Positions 1-7,745 of a DNA stretch of 48,590 nucleotides are shown here, piece after piece. The notes beneath the pieces were generated by a model. It had not been told where the DNA came from and did not search any database. It saw only the letters and a program-made list of their open reading frames with translations. Within the stretch, counting starts at the first letter, position 1; every line of letters begins with the position of its first letter. This DNA is from Lysobacterales bacterium. GTDB taxonomy: Bacteria > Pseudomonadota > Gammaproteobacteria > Xanthomonadales > SZUA-5. Location of the stretch: contig JALHRS010000042.1 of the NCBI GenBank assembly GCA_022841325.1, forward strand, positions 1-48,590, given 5' to 3'. Position numbers and translations under genes: made by a program.

Positions 1-267
1 CGCCGGGCGGCCGGCCTCGATGGCGGCGCGCAACACCGCCGTTTCCAGCGGCGTCAACAGCCCCACGGTGGCCTGCGCCAGAGTCCGGCCCTTGCCCAGC
101 GCCGCCAGCACCGGCGCCCACCGAGCCTGCTGCGCCGGTGCTCCGCGGAGCATGCCCACCGCCTGCGCCACCGGCACACCCGCACGTTCCAGTGCCGCCA
201 GTTGCGCATGCACATCGGCGCGTTCGGAAGCCGTCAGTGGGCGAGAAACCATGGGTCGGCCAATCAT
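1..267 (-). CDS. Type II secretion F-domain (GspF/PilC-like) protein, N-terminal part
   Basis: The window begins inside this gene, so only the first 89 codons are present, read leftward from ATG 267. The peptide has the pattern LAALERAGVPVAQAVGML and then a segment with GKGRTLAQAT. This resembles the start of the helical cytoplasmic T2SSF domain of GspF/PilC-type inner-membrane platform proteins. Family members normally hold two such domains separated by membrane segments, which would lie outside the window. The frame stays open upstream of 267 toward the palindromic repeat at 379-451. I see no good ribosome-binding site there, so ATG 252 is an equally possible start. The F-domain call rests on a short pattern only; the role (type II secretion or pilus assembly) is inferred from the family. 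Confidence 0.5.
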   Translation of the reverse strand, partial: MIGRPMVSRPLTASERADVHAQLAALERAGVPVAQAVGMLRGAPAQQARWAPVLAALGKGRTLAQATVGLLTPLETAVLRAAIEAGRPA

Positions 268-378
268 GGACAGAGCTTGAGCATAGGGGTCTGCCGATGC
301 TTCGGCGATGGCCTCGCTCAGGGGAGTCCCGGTCGCACTTGGCGCTGCGTGTGGTCGCCCGACAAACCGCGGAGGTAG

Positions 379-451
379 GTCACGTTGACCCGAAGGGTCT
401 ACGTGACCACTGCCCCCGTCACGTAGGCCGCTTGGCGACCAACGTGACCTA
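379..451. repeat. Nested palindromic intergenic repeat (family D)
   Basis: The 268-528 gap holds no gene that I can support. It contains outer inverted arms GTAGGTCACGTTG (375-387) and CAACGTGACCTAC (439-451), which match perfectly. Between them lie an inner hairpin GACCC-GAA-GGGTC and a second pair TACGTGAC/GTCACGTA. The 29-bp core at 379-407 recurs in reverse orientation at 29931-29959 with a single change (CGAAG versus CGCAG). It is therefore a dispersed repeat and not a private operator. It lies between two genes transcribed leftward, so it could also act as a transcript-end hairpin for neither or for an unseen unit. Confidence 0.75.
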
Positions 452-528
452 CATACAATCAATGACTTGCGGCATGTCAGGCGAGAGCGGCCTTAGCCGA
501 GATCACGCGCGGGCGCCATCGCGACCCA

Positions 529-3500
529 CTAGCGCAAAGGCATCGCCGGATCACCGAAAAGGGTGATCGAGTACACCGACTCGGCGAATTCCGGCGAGCT
601 CTGCATCAGTCGCTGCTTGGCCACGCTGAGGGCCTCGCCCAGCGTGTTGACCGGCACACCCGGTTCATCGCTGAAGCGTCCGTCTTCGACGAGGTCGAAG
701 AAGCGCGTGCCCAGCGCCAGATGGCTGGCGTCCTCGGCCAGGCTGGTGGAGCCGATCACGGCAGCGCCGAGGCGATTGCTTCGGAGCAGAAAGGCATGGG
801 CCATGGTGTCCTGATTGGGCATTACGAAGTAGTTGTTCCAGCAGCCCCACTGGCTGATCACCGCCGGCGCGCTGCTGCGGCTGATCGCCGCCAGCTGACT
901 GGTGTCCATCAGATTGTCGAAGGCCCAGCGATTGGGCGCCGAGTGTCCGAGGTAATTGATCCAGTCGCTGCCGCCGGAGAGAGCCACAGTCAGCGCTGCT
1001 CGCGCGTCGCCCAGACCCAGTTCATCCACCAGCGCATAGCCAGCTGGCTGACCCTGGCGCAGATAGCTCAGCATGCTGCGACTGTGCACATCGAAATGCT
1101 CGCCAGGACCGGAGGCACCGGCGCTGGCCAGATAACTGGTCGGCAGAGCGGCAGCACGCGCCAGAATCGAGGTCAATGCCAGCTGCAACTCACCCACCGT
1201 GCGCGCCGGAATCCGGCCCAGCGCCCGTTCCGGCGAACCATCGCCATCGGCGTCGGCGAAAGCGTGGTCACTGGGCGCAAAGCGCACAATCGGATCAGCC
1301 ACGCGATAGAAGGTGGGCACGAAGCTCTGCGAGCCCAGCCCCAGATAGTCGTGATAGTCGTAGCTGTCGCCGCCTACCAACAGCACAAAACGCGGATTGA
1401 CCGCGGCGATGAAATCGCGGATCACCTGCGGATCGGCTTCGTGATCATTGCCGGCGTAGATCTCGTCAGTGCGCACTACTCGCACGCTGTAACCCCGACC
1501 CTGCTGCAGAGCCACCAGCGAACCCAGCTCGGAGGCGAACAGTGGATGGCTGACGATCAGATAATCCACCTGCCCGCTGTTGGCCAGCGCGGTGCTGCCG
1601 CCGCGCACTAACGGGCGCTGCACATGAGTATCGTCGGCCAGCCAGAGCGCGGTCACCGATTCGTCCAGCGCCGCATCAGAGCTTATCTGGTCACGACGCT
1701 GACCGAGCGCCGACTCGCTCCAGATCACCACCGGCGATTGCACGTTGTTGACCGCGAAACCCTGACGCAGCTCGAAGCCGCCGGCAAAGAACTGATCCGG
1801 CACCTGACCACCGGCACTGCTCAACTGGCCGAAATGCAACTCGCCGGTGCTGGCGTGGGCATGGCGCGGATAGCTGACGACAAAGCCATCCAGGTTCACC
1901 ACGTCGGCCACATATCCGGTGTCGGCCGGCAAGCGGACGGTCAGGGTATTGCTGGCCTGCAACAGGCTTTCCGGCAGCGTCAACGTGACCACCTCCGATA
2001 CCAACCCGTCGAAACGGCGGCTGTCCAGACTGACGCCATTGAGCAGTATCTCGACGCTGTGATCCGGTGCCGCGCCGGGAAAATCGAGCCCGCCCCACAA
2101 GGTCAGCTGCAGAGTGACCGGTCCTTCGGCGCGATCCGGCAAGGCAAATACCCGCTCCAGCGAGACCGGCGCAGTGGTCGCCTGCAGGCGTTGGTCAAAC
2201 CAGGGATCCGCAGCCGGCGCCGAGAAGGAGTAGGCGCGGTTGGGTGCAAATTCCAACACCGCCGGCACCACCCGCGCCGGACCGGCCGATTCCACTACCG
2301 CGCCCTTGCCTGCAGGCCGCGCGCTGCCGGCATCGATCACCAGGGTATAGACATTGCCCGAGCCGTAAAGCGACTCGCGACGTTGACCAAACCACTCCAC
2401 CTCGCAGGCCGGATTCAGGCTCTCACAGCTCAGATGCCGGACCACCGGCACCCCGCGATCGAGCACCGCCAGCTGCTGCAGATTGCTGCTGTCGATGGCC
2501 AGACCGGCTGCCTGCAGATCACTGAGTTGCACACGCTGGATACCGGTGCGGGTGACTTCGGCCAACGCCACCACCGCACCTGCGCCGCGCGGCACCGCCG
2601 CAGAGGAGGCGTTGCGCGCACGGATGGCAGCCCAGTCCAGCGGCTGGTCCACCACGTCAGCGCCGACGCTGGCGCCTACCGCCACGCTGGCATGGAAGCG
2701 CGAGCGCCCTGCGATATCGACATCTTCCAGTCGTAACTGGCTGACACCGGATGCATCGACGATGCGCTGGTAGCTGCGCCCCCTGAAGCCGTCACTGGTG
2801 CCCATGATCAGATCCGCATGCAGGGGTCGCCAGTCGGCACGCTCGTGCTCCCGCCCCCAGAGGCGATAGCCCAGGTGCGAGATCTCGCTGGCGGTACTGA
2901 AGAGCACATTGATCCGATCGCCGGAACGGCTGGACGCGAACTTCGCCAGCGTGACCGGTGTGGTCGAGAAATCACCGCCGAAAATGGCGTTGCCGGTGGT
3001 CTCGGCCGTGGCGTGACTGCGCTCGGCGTCGATGTCGGCATCCTCATCCACGCGCACGCCCATGCGCACCACCGTGCCCGAGGGATTGCTGAGATTGCAG
3101 CGGCGCAGCCAGCCACCATCGGCGTCGGCGCGGGTCTGCTTGCCGCTGAAGCCGCGCAGCGAGGCCACTGTGATCGAGGTGCCAACCGGAAAGCTCAGAT
3201 CGACATTGCTGCAGGCGTCGGTGGCGCTGCCGGTGCCGGTCGCCAGACCGATGTTGCTGCCGCCGCCAAAGGCGCCGATCTGCGCCGATGCACCGGCCTG
3301 AATGGCAATGTAGCCGAGCGTCTCGTTGGCGTTGAATCCGGGTGGAGGGGTGTCGTCATCATCGACCTGTGAGCTGTCGATGGCGATATCGAAACCGCTG
3401 GCTGTGACATTGCGGACCACGGTCGTAGCCCAGGGCTGCGAGGTGCCGGTCAGAGTGGATTGATCGCCCGCAGGCGTCAGATTGGCACCCTCGTTGGCCA

Positions 3501-6500
3501 CATTCCAGCTCTGCAGGGCGCTCAGCACAATTGGCGGTGCGCCGAAAGCCGGTTGCCTCAGCGCCGGGAAATTGACCGTCGCCCATGCCGTCGCCGGCCA
3601 TCCGGCAAAACCCGATGCGGTATTGCGTTGATTGGCTGTGGTGCTCAGGGTGCCGGCCTTGATCTCCACGGTGCCCCCAGCGCCCGCCAGATTGGGCAGC
3701 TGATAGGAACCCGGCATGGCCGCGATCCAGTGCACGGTCATGGTGCCGTTGGCACCGGTGCAACCGTTGCAGCCCGGCGCTTCGACCTGCAACAGGTCGA
3801 AACCGGTCGCCGACACATTGATAACGCGCAGCGCCGTCGGATCCGCATCTTCATTGGAAGCTTGCGCCACCACCACCGGCGTGGAGCCGAATTGCTGGGC
3901 AAAGCGCACATGGGTCACCCGGTTGAAATCGGCCTGCTTGGTGGCCCCGATGACAATGCTGCCCACCTGCAGACCCAGGCTGTTGGTAAAAAAGGTGCGA
4001 TCTGCGCCCAGCGTGGTACCGACCGCGTTGGTGGCCACGACCCGATAGTGGTAAAGCGTTTCGGGCGTCAATCCGGTCAGCAATGCCGATACGGCGGTGT
4101 CAGTGCCACTGTTCACCGTTCCCGGCGTGGCCGCGATGGTCGAGCCATAGCCGGTGGTCAGGCCATAGTCGAAACTGACCGTGGTGCTGAGCAGGTTGTC
4201 GTTGACCGTGCCCTGCAGCGTGGCGCCGGTGCGCGAGACATTGGTGGCCACCTCGGTGATCGCCGTCGGCGGTGCCAGAATCCCGATCTCCCAGATGCCG
4301 CGGCCATGGGTGGCGATGCGCAGGGTCTGCGCGCCGCTGACCAGCGTCGCCGCCTGAAACGCCATGTCGAATACCGGCACCCGCGGCAATCCGACGCTGA
4401 AGGAGGACCAGCTGGCGCCGGCGTCGGTGGAGCGATAGACCCCGATGTCGGTGCCCGCGTACAGATTTGAAGAATTGCGCGGGTCAATGACGAAGGCATT
4501 GATCGGAATGCTCGGAATTCCGCTGGCCGCCGCCGTCCAGGTGGGACTGGCGTTGGCGAAATTGGTCGTCTTCCAGACGCCCTGCCCGGCCGGTGCATAG
4601 CCCGAGAGCGTCACGTAGGCGATGTTGTTGTTGTTCCGATCAATGGCGATGCGCGAGACGATCAAGTCGGGGACCACGCTGCCGGCACCGACCGGGTCCA
4701 CCGAGTTCAGCGTGCCGCTGCCGGTGGTCGTGCGGAAGATGCCGCCGTTGTTGAGTCCCACCGCGCGCACATTGTCGTTATTGGGCGCAATGCCAATGGA
4801 GGCAATGGCCACGTTGGCGGTCAACTGCTGGCTGACGACCGTGTGGTTGGTGCCGTTGTCGGCCGAACGGTAGAGCCTGTCGGTGCCGAAATACACGGTG
4901 TTTGGTGTGCCCGGACCCAAAGCCATCGGCGCATAGAAACGCACCGCAGAGTCGCTGCAGCTGATGCCGTTGCCACTGACGCCGTTGCAACCTCTGAATG
5001 ACCAGTTCTCGAAGGCGTTCGGAGACGTCTGGGTCGCATACCCGGCCAGCGGACTGGCGAAGGAATTGAAATAGGTGTGATACATGCGGATCGACGCCGT
5101 GCTCGTCGAACTCTGATCGATCAGGGCGAAGCCGCCATCGCCAAAGTCGGTTCGGGTCCAGCTGCCATCGGTACGCTTGAGCTCGGTACCGTTGTCCTGG
5201 GTGCCGCCGATCATGAATTCTGGATCCGACGCGTGCGTGGCCAGGCTCATGAACTGGGTGGCATTGAAGCCGCTGACGTTGAGGCTGGTCCAGTTGGCCC
5301 CGTAGTCGGTGGACTTGAAGATGCCGCCATCGTTGCCGGTGTAGATCACTGCCGTGTTGGAGGGCGCGACAGCGATGGCGTGGCTGTCGGCGTGCAGACC
5401 GGCTTCGCTGGCGGTGAAGCTGGTTCCGTTGGTGGACCTCCCGAAGATCTTGGCCCCAGGGTTGGTTCCGGACGCGGTGGACCCGGCCACGTACATGCGG
5501 TTGAGATCGTTTGGATCGAGGGCCACCCCGATGTCGTAAAAGCACTGGCCGCCGCAAAAACCGTCGGCGTTCGTGGCGACGACACCAAAGCTCGCACCGC
5601 CGTCGGTGGAAATCCGCACACGCCCATTGCCGAAGGCATAGGCAACCAGAACCTTGACCGTACTGCCGACCTTGCTGATGGCCAGTTCGCCGTTGAAGGT
5701 GGTGCCGGCATTACTGAAGGCACTGACTGCGGCAAAGCTGGTGCTGGGCGAAATGCTGGCAACATTGGCATTGGTGCTGCGATACACACCGGTAGTGGTG
5801 CCCGAACCACCTCGATCCAGCTGGTAGTAGATCATGTTGCTGGAACTGCCCGGCTCGAAGACGATGTCCTTGATGCCGTTGGTACCGCCGCCGGTGGCAC
5901 TGCAGAGCGCAAAGGTCGGCGAGGCTGCATTCGGGTTTTCGCTGAGCCACAGTCCGATCACGCCATTGCTGCCGCCCAGACCCACACCGACACCAATGCC
6001 GGCGACACCGGTGTAATTACCCACGAACATGCGATTGGCGTTGTTGGGATCAAAAGCAATCCGGGTGATGGCAGTGCCCAGAAAAGCGACGCCGTTGCTG
6101 GCGGCGCTGCCACATCCCGCCACCCGACTCCCGGCCCCGCCGAAGGGCCCCTCCAGCACCGGTGACGCCGATTCGGCATTGAGAATCCGATAGATGCCGA
6201 CGCCGGCAAAACTGTCAGCCGAACCATTGCCCTCGCCGGTACCCACCCACACCGTGGTCGGGTCCACCGGGTCGATGGTGACTGCGCCGATGGCCATGGA
6301 CTGGGCCGAATCCATCAGCGCGCGCCAACTGCCGCCACCATCCAGGCTGCGATACAAGCCGCCATTGGCGGTGCCGACATAGAGCTTGTTCTCATCGGTC
6401 GGATGCACGGCGATGGCGATGGTGCGCCCGCTCACGGCCAGGGAGGGACTGGTCTGACCATTGGGAATGGGCTCCGGCCCCACCGAGGTCCATTGATACA

Positions 6501-6771
6501 CGCTCAACTCTGGCGCGCGCCGGGCCTGATCAGCCTCCAGCAGCTGCAAGGCGTTGATGCGCCTGGAGACATCAAAGGGTACGTCGTTCTCGACGCCTCG
6601 CCGCAATGCAATCTCCTCGGCACGCAGGCGCAGATATTCAGCCTTGTCGAGGTCGTTGGATCGCGCAAAACCTGGAAGATCCGGATCGTCACTGGCCAAC
6701 GCTGATTCGACAGCCGTCAGCCCGGTAAACGCGAGCAGCAACAAAGCCGCGGTGCTGGCACATCTGATCAT
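529..6771 (-). CDS. Secreted C25 (gingipain-like) cysteine peptidase with beta-propeller and lectin-like domains
   Basis: Predicted 2080-residue exported protein. ATG 6771 is preferred over the longer open frame because it begins a clear signal peptide (MIRC, hydrophobic stretch, cleavage after SALA) and has GAGGAG six bases upstream. Residues ~50-780 show repeated propeller blades with S-DGG-SW and V-GT-NGG signatures (sortilin/BNR type). A fibronectin-like domain follows (~790-880). Two copies of an H-type-lectin-like module come next, each with HVRFAQQF- or TVNFPAL-like strands. The C-terminal ~380 residues resemble gingipain: VLLVGGDSYDYHDYLGLGS, ALGRIPA, then His1943 in GHSAPNRW and Cys1977 in SQWGCWNN. 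The His-Cys spacing of 34 is close to the 33 of RgpB, so the catalytic dyad looks intact. The protein stops right after the catalytic domain with no obvious sorting tail. Likely substrate: extracellular proteins. The catalytic call is strong; the domain borders are approximate. Confidence 0.87.
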   Translation of the reverse strand: MIRCASTAALLLLAFTGLTAVESALASDDPDLPGFARSNDLDKAEYLRLRAEEIALRRGVENDVPFDVSRRINALQLLEADQARRAPELSVYQWTSVGPEPIPNGQTSPSLAVSGRTIAIAVHPTDENKLYVGTANGGLYRSLDGGGSWRALMDSAQSMAIGAVTIDPVDPTTVWVGTGEGNGSADSFAGVGIYRILNAESASPVLEGPFGGAGSRVAGCGSAASNGVAFLGTAITRIAFDPNNANRMFVGNYTGVAGIGVGVGLGGSNGVIGLWLSENPNAASPTFALCSATGGGTNGIKDIVFEPGSSSNMIYYQLDRGGSGTTTGVYRSTNANVASISPSTSFAAVSAFSNAGTTFNGELAISKVGSTVKVLVAYAFGNGRVRISTDGGASFGVVATNADGFCGGQCFYDIGVALDPNDLNRMYVAGSTASGTNPGAKIFGRSTNGTSFTASEAGLHADSHAIAVAPSNTAVIYTGNDGGIFKSTDYGANWTSLNVSGFNATQFMSLATHASDPEFMIGGTQDNGTELKRTDGSWTRTDFGDGGFALIDQSSTSTASIRMYHTYFNSFASPLAGYATQTSPNAFENWSFRGCNGVSGNGISCSDSAVRFYAPMALGPGTPNTVYFGTDRLYRSADNGTNHTVVSQQLTANVAIASIGIAPNNDNVRAVGLNNGGIFRTTTGSGTLNSVDPVGAGSVVPDLIVSRIAIDRNNNNIAYVTLSGYAPAGQGVWKTTNFANASPTWTAAASGIPSIPINAFVIDPRNSSNLYAGTDIGVYRSTDAGASWSSFSVGLPRVPVFDMAFQAATLVSGAQTLRIATHGRGIWEIGILAPPTAITEVATNVSRTGATLQGTVNDNLLSTTVSFDYGLTTGYGSTIAATPGTVNSGTDTAVSALLTGLTPETLYHYRVVATNAVGTTLGADRTFFTNSLGLQVGSIVIGATKQADFNRVTHVRFAQQFGSTPVVVAQASNEDADPTALRVINVSATGFDLLQVEAPGCNGCTGANGTMTVHWIAAMPGSYQLPNLAGAGGTVEIKAGTLSTTANQRNTASGFAGWPATAWATVNFPALRQPAFGAPPIVLSALQSWNVANEGANLTPAGDQSTLTGTSQPWATTVVRNVTASGFDIAIDSSQVDDDDTPPPGFNANETLGYIAIQAGASAQIGAFGGGSNIGLATGTGSATDACSNVDLSFPVGTSITVASLRGFSGKQTRADADGGWLRRCNLSNPSGTVVRMGVRVDEDADIDAERSHATAETTGNAIFGGDFSTTPVTLAKFASSRSGDRINVLFSTASEISHLGYRLWGREHERADWRPLHADLIMGTSDGFRGRSYQRIVDASGVSQLRLEDVDIAGRSRFHASVAVGASVGADVVDQPLDWAAIRARNASSAAVPRGAGAVVALAEVTRTGIQRVQLSDLQAAGLAIDSSNLQQLAVLDRGVPVVRHLSCESLNPACEVEWFGQRRESLYGSGNVYTLVIDAGSARPAGKGAVVESAGPARVVPAVLEFAPNRAYSFSAPAADPWFDQRLQATTAPVSLERVFALPDRAEGPVTLQLTLWGGLDFPGAAPDHSVEILLNGVSLDSRRFDGLVSEVVTLTLPESLLQASNTLTVRLPADTGYVADVVNLDGFVVSYPRHAHASTGELHFGQLSSAGGQVPDQFFAGGFELRQGFAVNNVQSPVVIWSESALGQRRDQISSDAALDESVTALWLADDTHVQRPLVRGGSTALANSGQVDYLIVSHPLFASELGSLVALQQGRGYSVRVVRTDEIYAGNDHEADPQVIRDFIAAVNPRFVLLVGGDSYDYHDYLGLGSQSFVPTFYRVADPIVRFAPSDHAFADADGDGSPERALGRIPARTVGELQLALTSILARAAALPTSYLASAGASGPGEHFDVHSRSMLSYLRQGQPAGYALVDELGLGDARAALTVALSGGSDWINYLGHSAPNRWAFDNLMDTSQLAAISRSSAPAVISQWGCWNNYFVMPNQDTMAHAFLLRSNRLGAAVIGSTSLAEDASHLALGTRFFDLVEDGRFSDEPGVPVNTLGEALSVAKQRLMQSSPEFAESVYSITLFGDPAMPLR

Positions 6772-6905
6772 GGCCGGCTCCTCAAGAGAGAACACCGTCA
6801 TGGTAAGGCCAATACGGAGATAGGTAAATTTCTCCGACCCCAGCAGCTGACCGGGAAGGCCAGGATCGCAATACCTGAGCCAGGGGATGCCGCATTGAGG
6901 CTGCC

Positions 6906-7367
6906 TCAGATGACGGCTGGCGACTCCATCTGCAACACCCGCACCGACTGGAATTCGCTGACCAGTCGATAGCCGCTGACCTCGACCCGCATCAGCACGC
7001 AATCGGGTGATCCGACAAAGGCGTGCAGGCTCGGATGCTTGGCCAGAAACAACGCGAGGTAAGCATCACGCTCATCGGCAACGATGGCCACGGCCCGACC
7101 GAACACCGACAGCGCCGTCGCCCGCTGATAGTCGCCGGGATCGTTGCTGCGATCGTCGATCAGGAAGGACACCAGGGCGTTGCTCATGAGGTTGGCGTGC
7201 TTGCGGGTTTCCCGGAAGGTGGCAAACACCAGATGGCGCAGATCGTCGGTGTGGGCGAAGGCCATCAGGCTGGTGTACGGCTGCGCGTCCTGCTGGGTGG
7301 CCATGACGCCCTGCAGCTGCGCCGACAGCAGCCGATGGATGTGTTGCTCGATGGAGTCGATCTGCAC
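6906..7367 (-). CDS. Pyridoxamine 5'-phosphate oxidase-like FMN-binding protein
   Basis: A 153-residue protein from GTG 7367 (GGAA lies about 12 bases upstream). The sequence LMAFAHTDDLRHLVFATF, then RETRKHANLMSN and VSFLIDD, followed by LSVFGRAVAI, is the split-barrel pattern of the PNPOx-like superfamily. In this superfamily, short single-domain members bind FMN, F420 or heme. I cannot assign a substrate from sequence alone. The frame remains open upstream to 7646, but that extension is arginine- and cysteine-rich and unlike the family, so I exclude it. The gene lies 134 bases upstream of the C25 peptidase in the same direction and is divergent from the DUF3494 gene. Confidence 0.72.
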   Translation of the reverse strand: MQIDSIEQHIHRLLSAQLQGVMATQQDAQPYTSLMAFAHTDDLRHLVFATFRETRKHANLMSNALVSFLIDDRSNDPGDYQRATALSVFGRAVAIVADERDAYLALFLAKHPSLHAFVGSPDCVLMRVEVSGYRLVSEFQSVRVLQMESPAVI

Positions 7368-7421
7368 TGTCGGGGTGGTTCCGGAATGGCTGGCTACAGT
7401 CTCACACAGTGCGCGCAGCCT

Positions 7422-7443
7422 GCGAACACGAGACCGTGTTCGC
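7422..7443. promoter_or_regulatory. Perfect 9-bp inverted repeat, candidate operator
   Basis: GCGAACACG and CGTGTTCGC are separated by AGAC. The site is 55 bases upstream of the GTG of the PNPOx-like gene, in the 378-bp gap (7368-7745) between two divergent genes. The short spacer and 22-bp span suit a dimeric HTH repressor. I found no other copy in this window, unlike the REP families. The rest of the gap shows no gene, only GC-rich sequence ending in an AT-rich stretch (tttgttcctttttcaatt) before the DUF3494 start. The function is inferred. Confidence 0.35.
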
Positions 7444-7745
7444 GCTCCGATGCCGTTCTGGCGCGGGCGGTCGAGGGCGCTGTGCCTGCGTAGACGCCGC
7501 GGGCGGCCGCACCCGATTCCTGTGTGCGCTCGCGTACAGAAGACTCCGCAGCAGTTTGTGATGCTCGGGTGAGTCACTCCCGGACGAGAGCAAGCGCATC
7601 GACGGCCGGCCGGCATCGCCGCTGGCGGCTGTGCATGCGCTTGCATCAGGCCGATTGCAATCGACCGAATCGGTCTTGTCGCGGTCGCTCGCCAGGGGTC
7701 AAGACCCGACTTTGTTCCTTTTTCAATTGCCTCCGGATTCCTTCG

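Noticed and set aside
138..566. Rightward open frame across the left-hand repeat
   Set aside because: It crosses a palindromic intergenic element and opposes the F-domain gene; no protein features.
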